Assembly (NCBI RefSeq): GCF_009466385.1
Contig: NZ_WIAQ01000004.1
Coordinates: 101,468-165,467, forward strand
Direction of reading: 5' to 3'
DNA: 64,000 nt
Origin: Peribacillus tepidiphilus
GTDB taxonomy: Bacteria > Bacillota > Bacilli > Bacillales > DSM-1321
Positions 38,997-48,707 of the stretch are shown piece after piece (the first letter of the stretch is position 1; each line of letters opens with the position of its first letter). Both the position numbers and the translations under genes were made by a program. Under the pieces are notes generated by a model, which saw only the letters and a list, made by a program, of their open reading frames with translations, did no database searches and was not told where the DNA came from.

Positions 38997-39515
38997 TTAC
39001 TTTTCATCTTCAAAGAATTTTGCAAGACCAGCAAGTCTAGGATCGACTTTCTTCTCCTGTTTTACAGCATCTTCAGAAAGTACGGTCCAGTCGTTTCCTG
39101 ATTGAGGGGCTGCCCCCTTTGGATTTGCCTCTTCACAAAAAACTTGCATTGGAACTTCTAACAATAAGTTCTCTTTTATGATCGGCACAAGGTCAATTAC
39201 ATCACCTTCCACAACATACACGTTGTCCTCATCCGGCTCATAATCAGCCTTCAATAGAAAGGTTTCTGTAGTATTGATGTCGATTGGATAAGAAACATCA
39301 ACAAGCGTTCGTGAGCAAGGTAAAATATATTCACCCTTCAAATGCAGATGGAAAGTGACTTTAGAAGGACTAATATCTGCTTTACCGGAAACTTGAATTT
39401 CCGAAACGTCACGAATTTGTTTATCCAATTCTTTCAAGTCAGAGACATCTAACTTTTCGTCAAGAATTAGACCTTTATCCCGATATTTTTGAAGTTGAGT
39501 AATTGTCCATTTCAA
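38997..39515 (-). CDS. ylbN: YceD/DUF177 family protein YlbN
   Basis: 172 residues. The family is encoded upstream of rpmF in most bacteria, and in plants and E. coli it is linked with 23S rRNA accumulation. Seen here: KADISPSKVTFHLHLKGEYI, CSRTLVDVSYPIDI and the C-terminal block EEANPKGAAPQSGNDW. The start TTG (39515) lies 6 bases after GAGGTGA; a GTG three codons earlier overlaps the ribosome site. Confidence 0.92.
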   Translation of the reverse strand: MKWTITQLQKYRDKGLILDEKLDVSDLKELDKQIRDVSEIQVSGKADISPSKVTFHLHLKGEYILPCSRTLVDVSYPIDINTTETFLLKADYEPDEDNVYVVEGDVIDLVPIIKENLLLEVPMQVFCEEANPKGAAPQSGNDWTVLSEDAVKQEKKVDPRLAGLAKFFEDEK

Positions 39516-39686
39516 ATGAATCACCTCAAGGCAACAAAGGTAATTATAGCTGTCATTCTACCGTTTGTCAATATTTTTTCTTTACAGTACAATGTAGTCA
39601 GAAATAGTCTTATTTCCGACTGTTTTTATTTATATAAGTATATATTTTACCACTAATATGAAGATAAACATACACGGAGGATTAAA

Positions 39687-40883
39687 ATGAAGGCTGTAGG
39701 TTTAGTCGTCGAATATAATCCGTTTCATAACGGTCATCAATATCATTTACATACAAGTAAAAATGAAACCAACGCTGACGTAGTTATAGCAGTCATGAGT
39801 GGTTCTTTCCTTCAGAGAGGAGAGCCTGCACTCGTCAGTAAATGGACTCGGACGGAAATGGCTTTGCGTGGAGGAGCAGATCTTGTCTTTGAACTTCCTT
39901 ACGTTTATTGTACGCAGCACGCTGAGCATTTTGCCTACGGCGCTATTCTTTTACTTGAGGCTGCAGGCTGTGATACTTTTTGCTTCGGCAGTGAACAAGG
40001 GAAAATCGAGCCATTTCTATCGCTTTATCAATTAATAAAAGAAAAGAAAGCAGAATATGATCAATACGTGGTCAAATATATATCCGAAGGCAACAGTTAT
40101 CCCAAAGCCTCTTCACTCGCCTTCTATGAACTTGTATCAGACGTTTTAGACTTACCTGACCTAACAAAACCGAATAATATCCTTGGTTTTCAATACGTGA
40201 AGGCAGCGTTAGACCATTCCTTCCGCATTAAACCCTGCACGATTCGAAGAATCCATTCAGATTATCACGATCAGGAACTTCCGGATCAGCCCATCGCAAG
40301 TGCGACAAGTATCAGGAAGGCTCTGATGAGACAACAGGACCTAGAATCCACTTCATCTTACCTTCCTTCTGAAAGCTTTTTACTGCTTAGATCATACGGA
40401 GAATTTCATGATTGGGAAAAATATTGGCCTCTCCTAAAGTATAAGATTATGTCGTCTTCAACAGATGAGTTAGAAGCCATTTATGAAGCCGAAGAAGGCA
40501 TCCAATACCGAATGAAAGAAAATGTCCTTGAAGCCTCTTCTTTCAACGAATTCGTCTCTAAAGTCAAAACAAAGCGATATACTTGGACAAGAATTCAAAG
40601 ATTATGTGTTCATATTCTTAATCATGTGAAAAAAGAGCAGATGAAATCTGCAATGAACCAAAACAGCTATTTGCGGATTTTAGGAATGACAGAAAAAGGA
40701 CGGAAATATTTAAATCTGAACAAGAAAAAGATCGAGCTGCCGCTAATTTCAAGAATTTCATCAGTTCAGCATTTAGGACTAGAATTAGATATTTCCTCAG
40801 CTTTTATACATTCCTTAGCATTAGATTTCCCTTCACAAAAAAAATTAAGAAAGAGAGAATTTCAGCCTCCGATTTTTTTATGA
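39687..40883 (+). CDS. tmcAL: tRNA(Met) cytidine acetate ligase TmcAL (YlbM)
   Basis: Makes N4-acetylcytidine at the wobble position of elongator tRNA-Met from acetate and ATP. It has 398 residues. The nucleotidyltransferase HxGH-like motif is H14-N-G-H17 in NPFHNGHQYH. Other family blocks are MSGSFLQRGEPALVSKWTR, ELPYVYCTQHAEHFAYGAI, RRIHSDYHDQ with SATSIRKAL, and the C-terminal helical domain. It is divergent from ylbN with about 170 bases between. The start ATG follows GGAGGATTAAA. Confidence 0.94.
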   Translation: MKAVGLVVEYNPFHNGHQYHLHTSKNETNADVVIAVMSGSFLQRGEPALVSKWTRTEMALRGGADLVFELPYVYCTQHAEHFAYGAILLLEAAGCDTFCFGSEQGKIEPFLSLYQLIKEKKAEYDQYVVKYISEGNSYPKASSLAFYELVSDVLDLPDLTKPNNILGFQYVKAALDHSFRIKPCTIRRIHSDYHDQELPDQPIASATSIRKALMRQQDLESTSSYLPSESFLLLRSYGEFHDWEKYWPLLKYKIMSSSTDELEAIYEAEEGIQYRMKENVLEASSFNEFVSKVKTKRYTWTRIQRLCVHILNHVKKEQMKSAMNQNSYLRILGMTEKGRKYLNLNKKKIELPLISRISSVQHLGLELDISSAFIHSLALDFPSQKKLRKREFQPPIFL

Positions 40884-40957
40884 AAAAGAAGGAGCTTTCC
40901 GAAAAGGGCAACTTCATTTGAAAATCATGAATGGTGATCGTTCAATATTCTTAAACA

Positions 40958-41013
40958 TAAAAAGGGCATCCAAAAAGCCGAAAATTCGACTTATTGGACA
41001 GCCCCTTCTTTTA
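40958..41013 (-). terminator. Terminator after ylbL
   Basis: On the minus strand AAGGGGCTGTCCAATAAGTCG pairs imperfectly with CGGCTTTTTGGATGCCCTTTTT. It lies between convergent tmcAL and ylbL and could serve both. Confidence 0.6.
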
Positions 41014-41027
41014 TTTCCCTTTTTTAC

Positions 41028-42044
41028 TTACCTAGGTTTTAACGTTTGTAAAAAATCTAAGGCTTCTTTAAAGCTATCAACAGGGATGACTTTCATATCC
41101 GATCCAATGTTCTTCGCTGTTTTCACTGCTGCACGATAGTTTGAATCCTTTGCCCCGTTTTCATTTGGTGCCAAGAAAATATCCGCACCTGACTTATCAG
41201 CCGCTATAATTTTTTGCTCGATACCTCCGATCGGTCCCACTTCTCCATTTTCATTAATCGTTCCTGTCCCGGCAATTTTGTAACCCTTAGTAATGTCGTC
41301 TTTTGTTAACTGATTATAAATTTCCAACGAGAACATTAACCCCGCGGAAGGTCCCCCAATTTGATCGGTATCGATTGTTACTCGCGGTTCAGTAGTGATT
41401 TTTAGGTCATCCACAAGTGTAATACCTATTCCTACTTTGTCTGTCCCTTTTAAGGGCTTTAACATAACCCTCTCAGTCATATTGGTATCACCTCTTGTGA
41501 AAGTAATGGACACCGTCGTTCCTTCTTGTTTTCTAGATATGTATTCAATAAATTGTTTAGAGGATGTAAATTTAATTCCATCAATTTTACTTATTCGATC
41601 ACCAGGCATTAGTTTTTCTTCAGCCGGCATACCCTCTAATACATTGACTACATAAACCCCATCATACGATACTTTTATTTTTTTGCCAGCTGCTTTATAA
41701 GCATTGATTATTGCAGCGTCCTTTGAGCCTTCCATCATTTGCAGCTGTCTAACAGAATATTCTTCTTCTGTTTCATCATCTTCTTTAATCATATGCTCAG
41801 GGTATATTTTCTGATATTCACTCCATTTTGCCAATAAGTATGAATAAATATTAGCCTTGCCCATTCGGACTGTAGTAAGCATCAATGCACCTTTTGCATC
41901 GTTTCCACCTTCGACGTGAATAATTGGTTCAAGTTCTTTTGCTATTCCGGGTTGACTAACATAAAATGGCAAATGATAAAAAAAAGAAATCGCAAAAAGT
42001 ATTAAAATGATAAGAAAGGAGCGAAATCTAATTCTGCTGTTCAT
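41028..42044 (-). CDS. ylbL: Membrane-anchored PDZ-Lon protease YlbL
   Basis: 338 residues from ATG 42044. An N-terminal membrane anchor (about 8-24) is followed by a PDZ domain (about 128-195, PGDRISKIDGIKF) and a Lon-type S16 domain. The Ser-Lys dyad is S233 in GGPSAGLMFSL and K278 in GGIEQKIIAADKSGAD. In B. subtilis YlbL contributes, with CtpA, to removing the division inhibitor YneA after DNA damage. It overlaps ylbK by 17 bases. Confidence 0.93.
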   Translation of the reverse strand: MNSRIRFRSFLIILILFAISFFYHLPFYVSQPGIAKELEPIIHVEGGNDAKGALMLTTVRMGKANIYSYLLAKWSEYQKIYPEHMIKEDDETEEEYSVRQLQMMEGSKDAAIINAYKAAGKKIKVSYDGVYVVNVLEGMPAEEKLMPGDRISKIDGIKFTSSKQFIEYISRKQEGTTVSITFTRGDTNMTERVMLKPLKGTDKVGIGITLVDDLKITTEPRVTIDTDQIGGPSAGLMFSLEIYNQLTKDDITKGYKIAGTGTINENGEVGPIGGIEQKIIAADKSGADIFLAPNENGAKDSNYRAAVKTAKNIGSDMKVIPVDSFKEALDFLQTLKPR

Positions 42045-42837
42045 CCGTTTTGGACTCCTTCCATTTTTCAATACATTCCAGTATTCTGGAAATGTTTCGT
42101 CTTGCTTCATCTTCTCCAATACTAATAATTTCATCTATATTTGTAAATGCTTTTGAATTATATTTTTCAACTCTAGGACGAAGCATGATATCAGCAGCAA
42201 TACTTCTAAGCTCAACCAGCTCCATCTGCAAAATATCAAGGCTCTGCATGATGACATCGTAAATCGAGGTTATTTCCATGTTTTGTTTGACATGGGCAAC
42301 ATCAACTGCAATCACAATGTCTGCACCCATATCTTTTACGACTGAAACCGGTACGCGATCCACCACACCTCCATCTACAAGCAACCGATCATCGATTTTT
42401 TCAGGAACAAAAATCCCCGGTATAGAAATACTTGCCCTCACTGCATCAGATACAGGCCCTTCTGAAAAAACAACCTTTTCACCGGTTTTGATATCTGTAG
42501 CTACAACTCGTAGTGGAATATCTAAATCCTCTATGTTTTTTCCTTTTGTAAAAATTTTGATAAATTCCTTTACTCTTTTCCCTGCGACAAAGCCCATTTT
42601 CGGTACAGTAAAATCAAGATAGTACTTTCTTTTAAAATGAGTAGATATTTTGTACAGTTGCTCTAAATCGGTACCTGCAGCATAAAATCCACCAATTAAT
42701 GCACCCATACTGCTGCCAGATATATAGTCAATTTTTATTTGATTTTCTTTTAGAACCTTTAACACCCCTAAATGGGCAAATCCTCTAGCTCCACCAGAAC
42801 CAAGTGCCAACCCAATTTTCGGTTCACGACTTGCCAA
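42028..42837 (-). CDS. ylbK: Patatin-like phospholipase family protein YlbK
   Basis: 269 residues. The patatin signature is intact: oxyanion loop GSGGARG (13-19), nucleophile elbow G41-S-S43-M-G45, and the catalytic Asp D155 in LLVDGGVVDRVPV. It is close to the RssA/NTE group. The substrate is unknown. Start TTG follows GGAGGGCTTAAT. The overlapping 3' end suggests coupling with ylbL. Confidence 0.92.
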   Translation of the reverse strand: MASREPKIGLALGSGGARGFAHLGVLKVLKENQIKIDYISGSSMGALIGGFYAAGTDLEQLYKISTHFKRKYYLDFTVPKMGFVAGKRVKEFIKIFTKGKNIEDLDIPLRVVATDIKTGEKVVFSEGPVSDAVRASISIPGIFVPEKIDDRLLVDGGVVDRVPVSVVKDMGADIVIAVDVAHVKQNMEITSIYDVIMQSLDILQMELVELRSIAADIMLRPRVEKYNSKAFTNIDEIISIGEDEARRNISRILECIEKWKESKTDEQQN

Positions 42838-43061
42838 ATTAAGCCCTCCTTTCTATATATTGTCATTGTATGGTTCAAATGATTTTCTCATGTAAGCTCA
42901 TGTTCTAAATTATGTATCTAAAAAGTATATTTTGTTATATGAGGACAAGGTTTTGTTGGAACAGAAGGTTTATTCATACGAACTTTCGTTCTGTTATGTA
43001 TATTTTATCATGGTACAAATACCATGCAAAGATTGAACAATGCCGCAGGGAGGCCGTTTCA

Positions 43062-44276
43062 TTGAATAGATCGATCATTAAAACATTAGCTTTGGCTTTT
43101 ATCGCAACCGTGTTTGCAGCTTCTCTAATAGCATTCCCTCAGCAGGCTTTTGATGCGTCCATTAGGGGATTAACGATGTGGTGGGAAATCGTATTTCCAT
43201 CCTTACTTCCATTTTTTATCATTTCCGAAATGCTGATTGGTTTTGGAGTAGTTACATTTATTGGTGTGTTACTTGAACCTTTCATGCAACCACTTTTCCG
43301 GGTTCCAGGAGTAGGGGGATTTGTTTGGGCAATGGGAATGGCTTCAGGTTATCCTTCAGGTGCAAAACTAACTGCAAGACTTCGAATTGAGGGACAACTT
43401 TCCAAAATAGAAGCAGAAAGACTCGTATCCTTCACCAATTCTTCAAATCCATTATTTATTTTTGGAGCAGTTTCCGTTGGTTTTTTTCATAATCCTAAAC
43501 TGGGAGTTATCTTTGCCCTCTCCCATTATGCGGGGAATCTATGTGTTGGTCTATTGATGAGATGGCATGGTAGTACAAGCGGAGACAATTCCATTTCAAA
43601 AAGGTCATCGATGTCAATTAAAGAAGCATTACGTGCTTTACATAGGACAAGATTGAAGGAAAAGCGTCCTTTCGGAAAGCTCTTGGGTGACGCAGTCATT
43701 TCTTCCATCCAAACACTCTTAATGATCGGCGGCTTTATTATCTTATTCTCAGTACTTAATAAACTTCTTTATCATACGAATATTACAGGTTTTCTTGCTG
43801 AAGGCTTAAAATCTTTACTCTTGATTTTGGGATTTCCTGAAAAACTAAGTATCCCATTTATTTCAGGTCTATTTGAAATAACCCTAGGTTCACAAATGAC
43901 TAGCCAAGTAGCTGAAGCTTCTCTGATGCAGCAAGCCATTATTACAAGTTTTATCCTTGCTTTTAGTGGGTTTAGTGTCCAAGCGCAAGTAGCTAGTATT
44001 CTGGCTGAAACCGATATTCGCTTTCTCCCATTTTTTACAGCACGACTCGTACATGGATGCCTTGCCGGTATTTTTACCATGCTGATATGGAAACCCATTT
44101 ATGAAGGGGAGAAATTTAATGACTATCCTGCCAACACACTCCCTGTAATGAACCTTGGACAAAGTTCTTGGCTAACTGAGATTTATGAAATGATGACTAC
44201 CATAGGCCCACTGATCACCATACTTGGAATATCGATTTATGTGTGGTTGTATTGGAAACGTCATTTTATAAAATAA
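43062..44276 (+). CDS. ylbJ: Sporulation integral membrane protein YlbJ
   Basis: 404 residues with about ten membrane segments in a nucleoside-recognition (gate)-domain arrangement: LTMWWEIVFPSLLPFFIISE, MGMASGYPSGAKLTARL, FTNSSNPLFIFGAVSVGFF and the second half GLFEITLGSQMTSQ. In B. subtilis it is mother-cell expressed and needed for normal spore cortex or heat resistance. I chose TTG 43062, nine bases after AGGGAGG; the upstream extension has no family match. Confidence 0.9.
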   Translation: MNRSIIKTLALAFIATVFAASLIAFPQQAFDASIRGLTMWWEIVFPSLLPFFIISEMLIGFGVVTFIGVLLEPFMQPLFRVPGVGGFVWAMGMASGYPSGAKLTARLRIEGQLSKIEAERLVSFTNSSNPLFIFGAVSVGFFHNPKLGVIFALSHYAGNLCVGLLMRWHGSTSGDNSISKRSSMSIKEALRALHRTRLKEKRPFGKLLGDAVISSIQTLLMIGGFIILFSVLNKLLYHTNITGFLAEGLKSLLLILGFPEKLSIPFISGLFEITLGSQMTSQVAEASLMQQAIITSFILAFSGFSVQAQVASILAETDIRFLPFFTARLVHGCLAGIFTMLIWKPIYEGEKFNDYPANTLPVMNLGQSSWLTEIYEMMTTIGPLITILGISIYVWLYWKRHFIK

Positions 44277-44307
44277 GCACCCCTTTATGATCATAATGGG
44301 GTGCTTC
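44277..44307. terminator. Bidirectional terminator between ylbJ and coaD
   Basis: GCACCCC...GGGGTGC with the inner palindrome TATGATCATA (about 44277-44306), directly after the ylbJ stop. Confidence 0.6.
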
Positions 44308-44352
44308 AGACTATTGACTAACGCTCGCATTCCTCGCAAACCATGCTCTTTA

Positions 44353-45419
<1,067 letters not shown>

Positions 45420-45566
45420 ATTGATTCACCCATTTTTCACATTTTCATAATCCTTTCTTATCCTAACATATTCGTGATTTTTCAGCCAATAGTAAAAGCA
45501 ATACGAATGAAGAAGTAGAAATATAAAAACATTTTTATAATTATACTGAAATAATATTCTTCAAAC

Positions 45567-45595
45567 GTATAACTACCAGAAAATTGGCCATAATG
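45567..45595 (+). promoter_or_regulatory. Sigma-G/sigma-F-type promoter of the CsfG-like RNA
   Basis: GTATA (45567-45571), 17 bases, then CATAATG (45589-45595). This matches the forespore pattern GHATR-N17/18-CATWMTA closely. The predicted start lies near 45602. Confidence 0.65.
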
Positions 45596-45601
45596 ACTAG
45601 T

Positions 45602-45752
45602 AACAGCATCTCAAATCGAGGATGTTGTTGCCAACCGCGGAGAAGACTTACGTTTCCCCATAAGTTCTTCCTCCGGTTTCTCCTCTCCCTTTCCCTTCTA
45701 TCCAATTTGGAAATAGAAGGACCCTGCAGAAAGATTCTGCAGGGCTTTTTTT
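45602..45752 (+). ncRNA. csfG: Probable sporulation small RNA CsfG
   Basis: A 150-base plus-strand interval without a credible reading frame, bounded by a sigma-G-like promoter and a strong terminator. Inside are CATCTCAAATCGAGGATG (stem), and C/T-rich single-stranded-looking blocks such as GTTCTTCCTCCGG and TTCTCCTCTCCCTTTCCC, which could pair with ribosome-binding sites. CsfG, a forespore-specific RNA conserved in spore formers, is encoded between ylbG and ylbH in B. subtilis, and this is the same interval. The identification rests on position, promoter type and terminator, not on sequence alignment. Confidence 0.6.
45722..45752 (+). terminator. Terminator of the CsfG-like RNA
   Basis: CCCTGCAGA (45722-45730) pairs with TCTGCAGGG (45736-45744) around a 5-base loop, followed by CTTTTTTT. 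Confidence 0.85.
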
Positions 45753-45847
45753 ATACGTATTATGGAATTCCTTTAAATATCGAAAGGGACTTAGTGACTT
45801 TTCAAACTATTAAACAACACCTTTATTGAACACAACTTATCATTTGC

Positions 45848-47260
45848 TTACGTTTCTTCAATAAGGATCGTATCAGCTTGGTTTTTGATGGTTACACCGA
45901 ATAGATCCTGAAGCCACTCTTCCTCAATATAAATTTTATTGCCAATTTTAGTGAGGGGATTGGTTCGCACACCATAGTCCTCTCCATTATAAATAAAAAC
46001 ATTCTCGTTTAAAAAAAATCGAAGAAGATTGTCGTTTTTGCTAAGGAGGATCTGATTTTGGTCAATAACACTATACTCATAATCAAGCATAGTGACAACT
46101 TGCTGAAATGGGTATAACCGTTTGTTTTCAAAATAAATCAGTCCATCTTTAATACCATTCCGATTAACAAGTATTTTTCGATTGTCCTCATATCTCAAAG
46201 GATAGAACGGAGTATTTTCTCTATGATTTTGAGAAAAGAAATGTGTCTCAAGACCTTTAACCTTTGAAAAGGCATCATCAAGACTAACAGCTGACAGAGG
46301 TTTTTTCATATTTTTCACTGTGTCAGCAAAGGTCTCAATACCATTTGCTCCAAGTTCCTTCCTTAATGTTGCCGTTAATAATTTCACTTTTTCCCCGCCA
46401 AACGACTGATTATACATCACATTTGCCAATACTGACTGAAGCCATTTTTCATTTTTGTTTTTAAATGGAAAGATTTTTTCAATATGATGGACAAACAGCT
46501 TTTCAGAAAGAGCCTGATAATTTGGCATTGCAGGAAAAATCATAAACGTATCATCCAAAACCTCTTTATGCTGATTCGTTAGGATTACTGTAGCAGAAGA
46601 AAACTGAGGCAAATCCGTTAATACTTTTTCCAGCTTATCTCTCTCAAAAGGAATAGATGTATCATAATATACATGAATTTTATCAGAAATGTTATGATAT
46701 GCCAGCTCATTTACTTGATGGTAAATTGGAAAGATCGGTCCGTCATTTTGAAATACATAATAATTAATGTATTCCTTCTTTGTCTTACCTATTAATTGCC
46801 CACCTGCTCCCCAATCCCCCTTGCGATTAAACTTCAAGGTTAGCTCTACCCTGGTTTTACCCATATCAATACCATTCAATTGTATTGCCCAGTTTTGAAG
46901 TAAGAAAGCTCTCGCGTTCGAAGTAAATGGGATGGAATATCGGAATGTGACTTCTGAACTATTTTTTTTCACAAGTAATTGGCCATCAGTTGTAATTTCA
47001 CAAGCTTTTGGATTTTCACACTTTATATCGACATTCAACGGATTCAATAGCTTGTACGATCCTTTTTGAATTTTCTTAATCGTATGCTTAATATTTAATA
47101 CGCGATTATCATCACTCATGATCAACACCTGTTCTAACAAAAGCTTCTTTTCTTGAATAGGTGAACCTTCTTTTTTTGAATAGACATTCCACTGCCAAAA
47201 AAGCATTCCACCAATCGCCATCATTAATAGCAGCATACTTGTAAGAAATGTCCTCATCAT
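45848..47260 (-). CDS. Membrane-anchored extracytoplasmic protein with a stalk-like C-terminal domain, unknown function
   Basis: About 470 residues; I recognise no characterised family with certainty. N-terminal hydrophobic segment (about 5-25) as signal or anchor, no lipobox. Residues 50-190 look beta-rich. Residues 195-300 (HVYYDTSIPFERDKLEKVL, SATVILTN, HHIEKIFPF) resemble a peptidase-MA-like fold without an intact HExxH. The C-terminal 110 residues (GLIYFENKRLYPFQQVVTML...LLSKND, VFIYNGEDYGV...WLQDLFGVTI) have the two-part pattern of copper-amine-oxidase-N/stalk domains. Of two nearby ATGs I chose 47260, eight bases after GGAG. It has no counterpart at this site in B. subtilis. Confidence 0.75.
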   Translation of the reverse strand: MMRTFLTSMLLLMMAIGGMLFWQWNVYSKKEGSPIQEKKLLLEQVLIMSDDNRVLNIKHTIKKIQKGSYKLLNPLNVDIKCENPKACEITTDGQLLVKKNSSEVTFRYSIPFTSNARAFLLQNWAIQLNGIDMGKTRVELTLKFNRKGDWGAGGQLIGKTKKEYINYYVFQNDGPIFPIYHQVNELAYHNISDKIHVYYDTSIPFERDKLEKVLTDLPQFSSATVILTNQHKEVLDDTFMIFPAMPNYQALSEKLFVHHIEKIFPFKNKNEKWLQSVLANVMYNQSFGGEKVKLLTATLRKELGANGIETFADTVKNMKKPLSAVSLDDAFSKVKGLETHFFSQNHRENTPFYPLRYEDNRKILVNRNGIKDGLIYFENKRLYPFQQVVTMLDYEYSVIDQNQILLSKNDNLLRFFLNENVFIYNGEDYGVRTNPLTKIGNKIYIEEEWLQDLFGVTIKNQADTILIEET

Positions 47261-47432
47261 ATTCATGACTCCTTACCTATTTCTCCTATAACTAACTTAC
47301 CAAATATAATAGGAAAAGGGCACCCCATTTTTAACAATCTTGGGAAAATATTTAGAAGAGGGTCTCTTTTAAGTTCGTTTAAAAGATGATACATTAAAAG
47401 GAGTTTTAATAGAAATAAGGGAGAGAGATGCA

Positions 47433-47822
47433 GTGATTCAAAGATTTATTGAACTCGGTGAGGGCTATTCAGATTTATACGAATTACTTGAAATCGGAAA
47501 AAATAATAGGCATCGAGTTTCGAGCCTCATAGCTTTTCATAGCAAGAAAAAAGAAAATGATGTCACTTCTCTAGCGATTGTGCTTGCCCCTACTGATCCT
47601 GGGGATTTCCAGCCAATCTATATTTGCCGGGAAGGCATTCCAAATCCGCATATAAAACCAAGCAAAAGGTACGATCTATTTAAGGAACTATCTGAAGCCA
47701 TCAATGTCCCGATCATTGAGTTAGACATCAAGTCTTCCGATTTTTTCGCTGAAAAAGAACTATTCTATCAACACTTAATTGGCATTCTCAGAATGAATCG
47801 TATCATACCGCCTATGAAATAA
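47433..47822 (+). CDS. Conserved hypothetical protein, 129 residues
   Basis: Soluble alpha/beta protein without membrane segments or cysteine motifs except one Cys (YICREG). Sequence features are FIELGEGYSDLYELLEIGK, FHSKKKENDVTSLAIVLAP, YICREGIPNP and a C-terminal helix. It resembles short Bacillaceae proteins found next to ylbG that have no assigned role. Start is GTG at 47433 with AAGGGAGAGAG upstream. An IS remnant begins a few bases after its stop codon. Confidence 0.75.
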   Translation: MIQRFIELGEGYSDLYELLEIGKNNRHRVSSLIAFHSKKKENDVTSLAIVLAPTDPGDFQPIYICREGIPNPHIKPSKRYDLFKELSEAINVPIIELDIKSSDFFAEKELFYQHLIGILRMNRIIPPMK

Positions 47823-47828
47823 GAAAAA

Positions 47829-47958
47829 GGGGCAGTCTAATAAGTCCCTTAAATAAAGCAAGTGGAGAATAACGATCCGTTTTTTCTCCACTTGCTTTTG
47901 TGTATTTCGATTTTTCTTTGATAAGAGCTGGCGGATGCCTGCTACTTTCAGTCTATTA
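47829..47958 (-). mobile_element. IS1182-like element, right-end fragment (copy 3)
   Basis: Contains the right inverted repeat (GGGGCAGTCTAATAAGTCCC at 47829), the AAGCAAGTGGAGAAAAAACGG hairpin and bases encoding RLKVAGIRQLLSKKN, the last residues of the transposase (minus strand). The left part is absent: the fragment begins immediately after the ylbG stop codon. Confidence 0.7.
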
Positions 47959-48234
47959 TTATAACCCCATCTTATAATCATATTCTTTCGCCTTATCTGG
48001 CTTTGAGTTTTCATACTCTGTTTTCAAGAATGGCTTGTAGGAAACCTCTACTTTTTTGACAAAGGAAAAGGACTTAAGCTTTTCAACTGTCGCTTGCACA
48101 TCAGAAACATTTGTATAAAGAACGACATATTTCAGTCTCTTTGAAACATAATGTACATTACCAAATCTTCTTAGCATTTTCACTTGCTTTAAAGTGTGTA
48201 AATAAGCAATAATCCCTTGTCTCGCTCCGAACAT
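47959..48234 (-). CDS. ylbG: DUF2129 protein YlbG
   Basis: 91-residue protein with the family pattern [36 protein letters not shown] and [18 protein letters not shown]. The function is unknown; the fold is a small ferredoxin-like domain in known structures of the family. It stands between IS fragments on the left (directly after its stop codon) and, beyond a plus-strand gene, on the right. The natural C-terminus may have been kept or altered by the insertion. Confidence 0.9.
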   Translation of the reverse strand: MFGARQGIIAYLHTLKQVKMLRRFGNVHYVSKRLKYVVLYTNVSDVQATVEKLKSFSFVKKVEVSYKPFLKTEYENSKPDKAKEYDYKMGL

Positions 48235-48375
48235 ATCTCAATCTCCCAGAAAACATTTGTATTAAGTGTAGCATACCCTTTCTTTCACTTTCAATAAATA
48301 AAACGGTCCATGCTTTTTAGTGAAAAAAATAAATCCTTCCCATTATTATTATTTCCATAAAGTGAGGTGATCGAT

Positions 48376-48696
48376 TTGGACTTGAATATCATCTGGCAGC
48401 ATTTTATAAATGAATTAAACAGCTTACCATCCATCTCAAAAGCATGCTATAAAAAATCTGCAGGTATACCATTTTTATACATTTATACGTCAGATCCTGT
48501 AGATGAAATCCTTCTAGAAATTCAAAGATCATCCTCAATGGTTATGAAAGGAAAACAACTGCATTGTGAAACCACATTTGTTAGACAAGAGAGTATCTTG
48601 TTCGTGTTTAGGCATCGTTTTTTCGTTCCACAAAGAAAAATGTTCTGCTGCGGAAACTTATGTCCTGATTGCATCAGGTATACTGATCAAAGCTAA
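48376..48696 (+). CDS. Small protein with C-terminal CCGxxCxxC motif, unknown function
   Basis: 106 residues from TTG 48376, six bases after GAGGTGA; a GTG three codons earlier overlaps the ribosome site. The N-terminal part (IIWQHFINELNSLPSISKAC) is helical, the middle is beta-rich with FLYIYTSDPVDEILLEIQRS, and the C-terminus has FCCGNLCPDCIRYT, a four-cysteine motif suited to a metal or Fe-S ligand set. It lies between ylbG and ylbF, in the opposite direction. YlbF belongs to the Fe-S-carrying RicAFT complex, but a link is speculative. Confidence 0.7.
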   Translation: MDLNIIWQHFINELNSLPSISKACYKKSAGIPFLYIYTSDPVDEILLEIQRSSSMVMKGKQLHCETTFVRQESILFVFRHRFFVPQRKMFCCGNLCPDCIRYTDQS

Positions 48697-48707
48697 TAAT
48701 ACAGTTA

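Noticed and set aside
42912..43061. Longer N-terminus for ylbJ starting at 42912
   Set aside because: The extra 50 residues are not seen in the family, and the TTG at 43062 has a good ribosome site.
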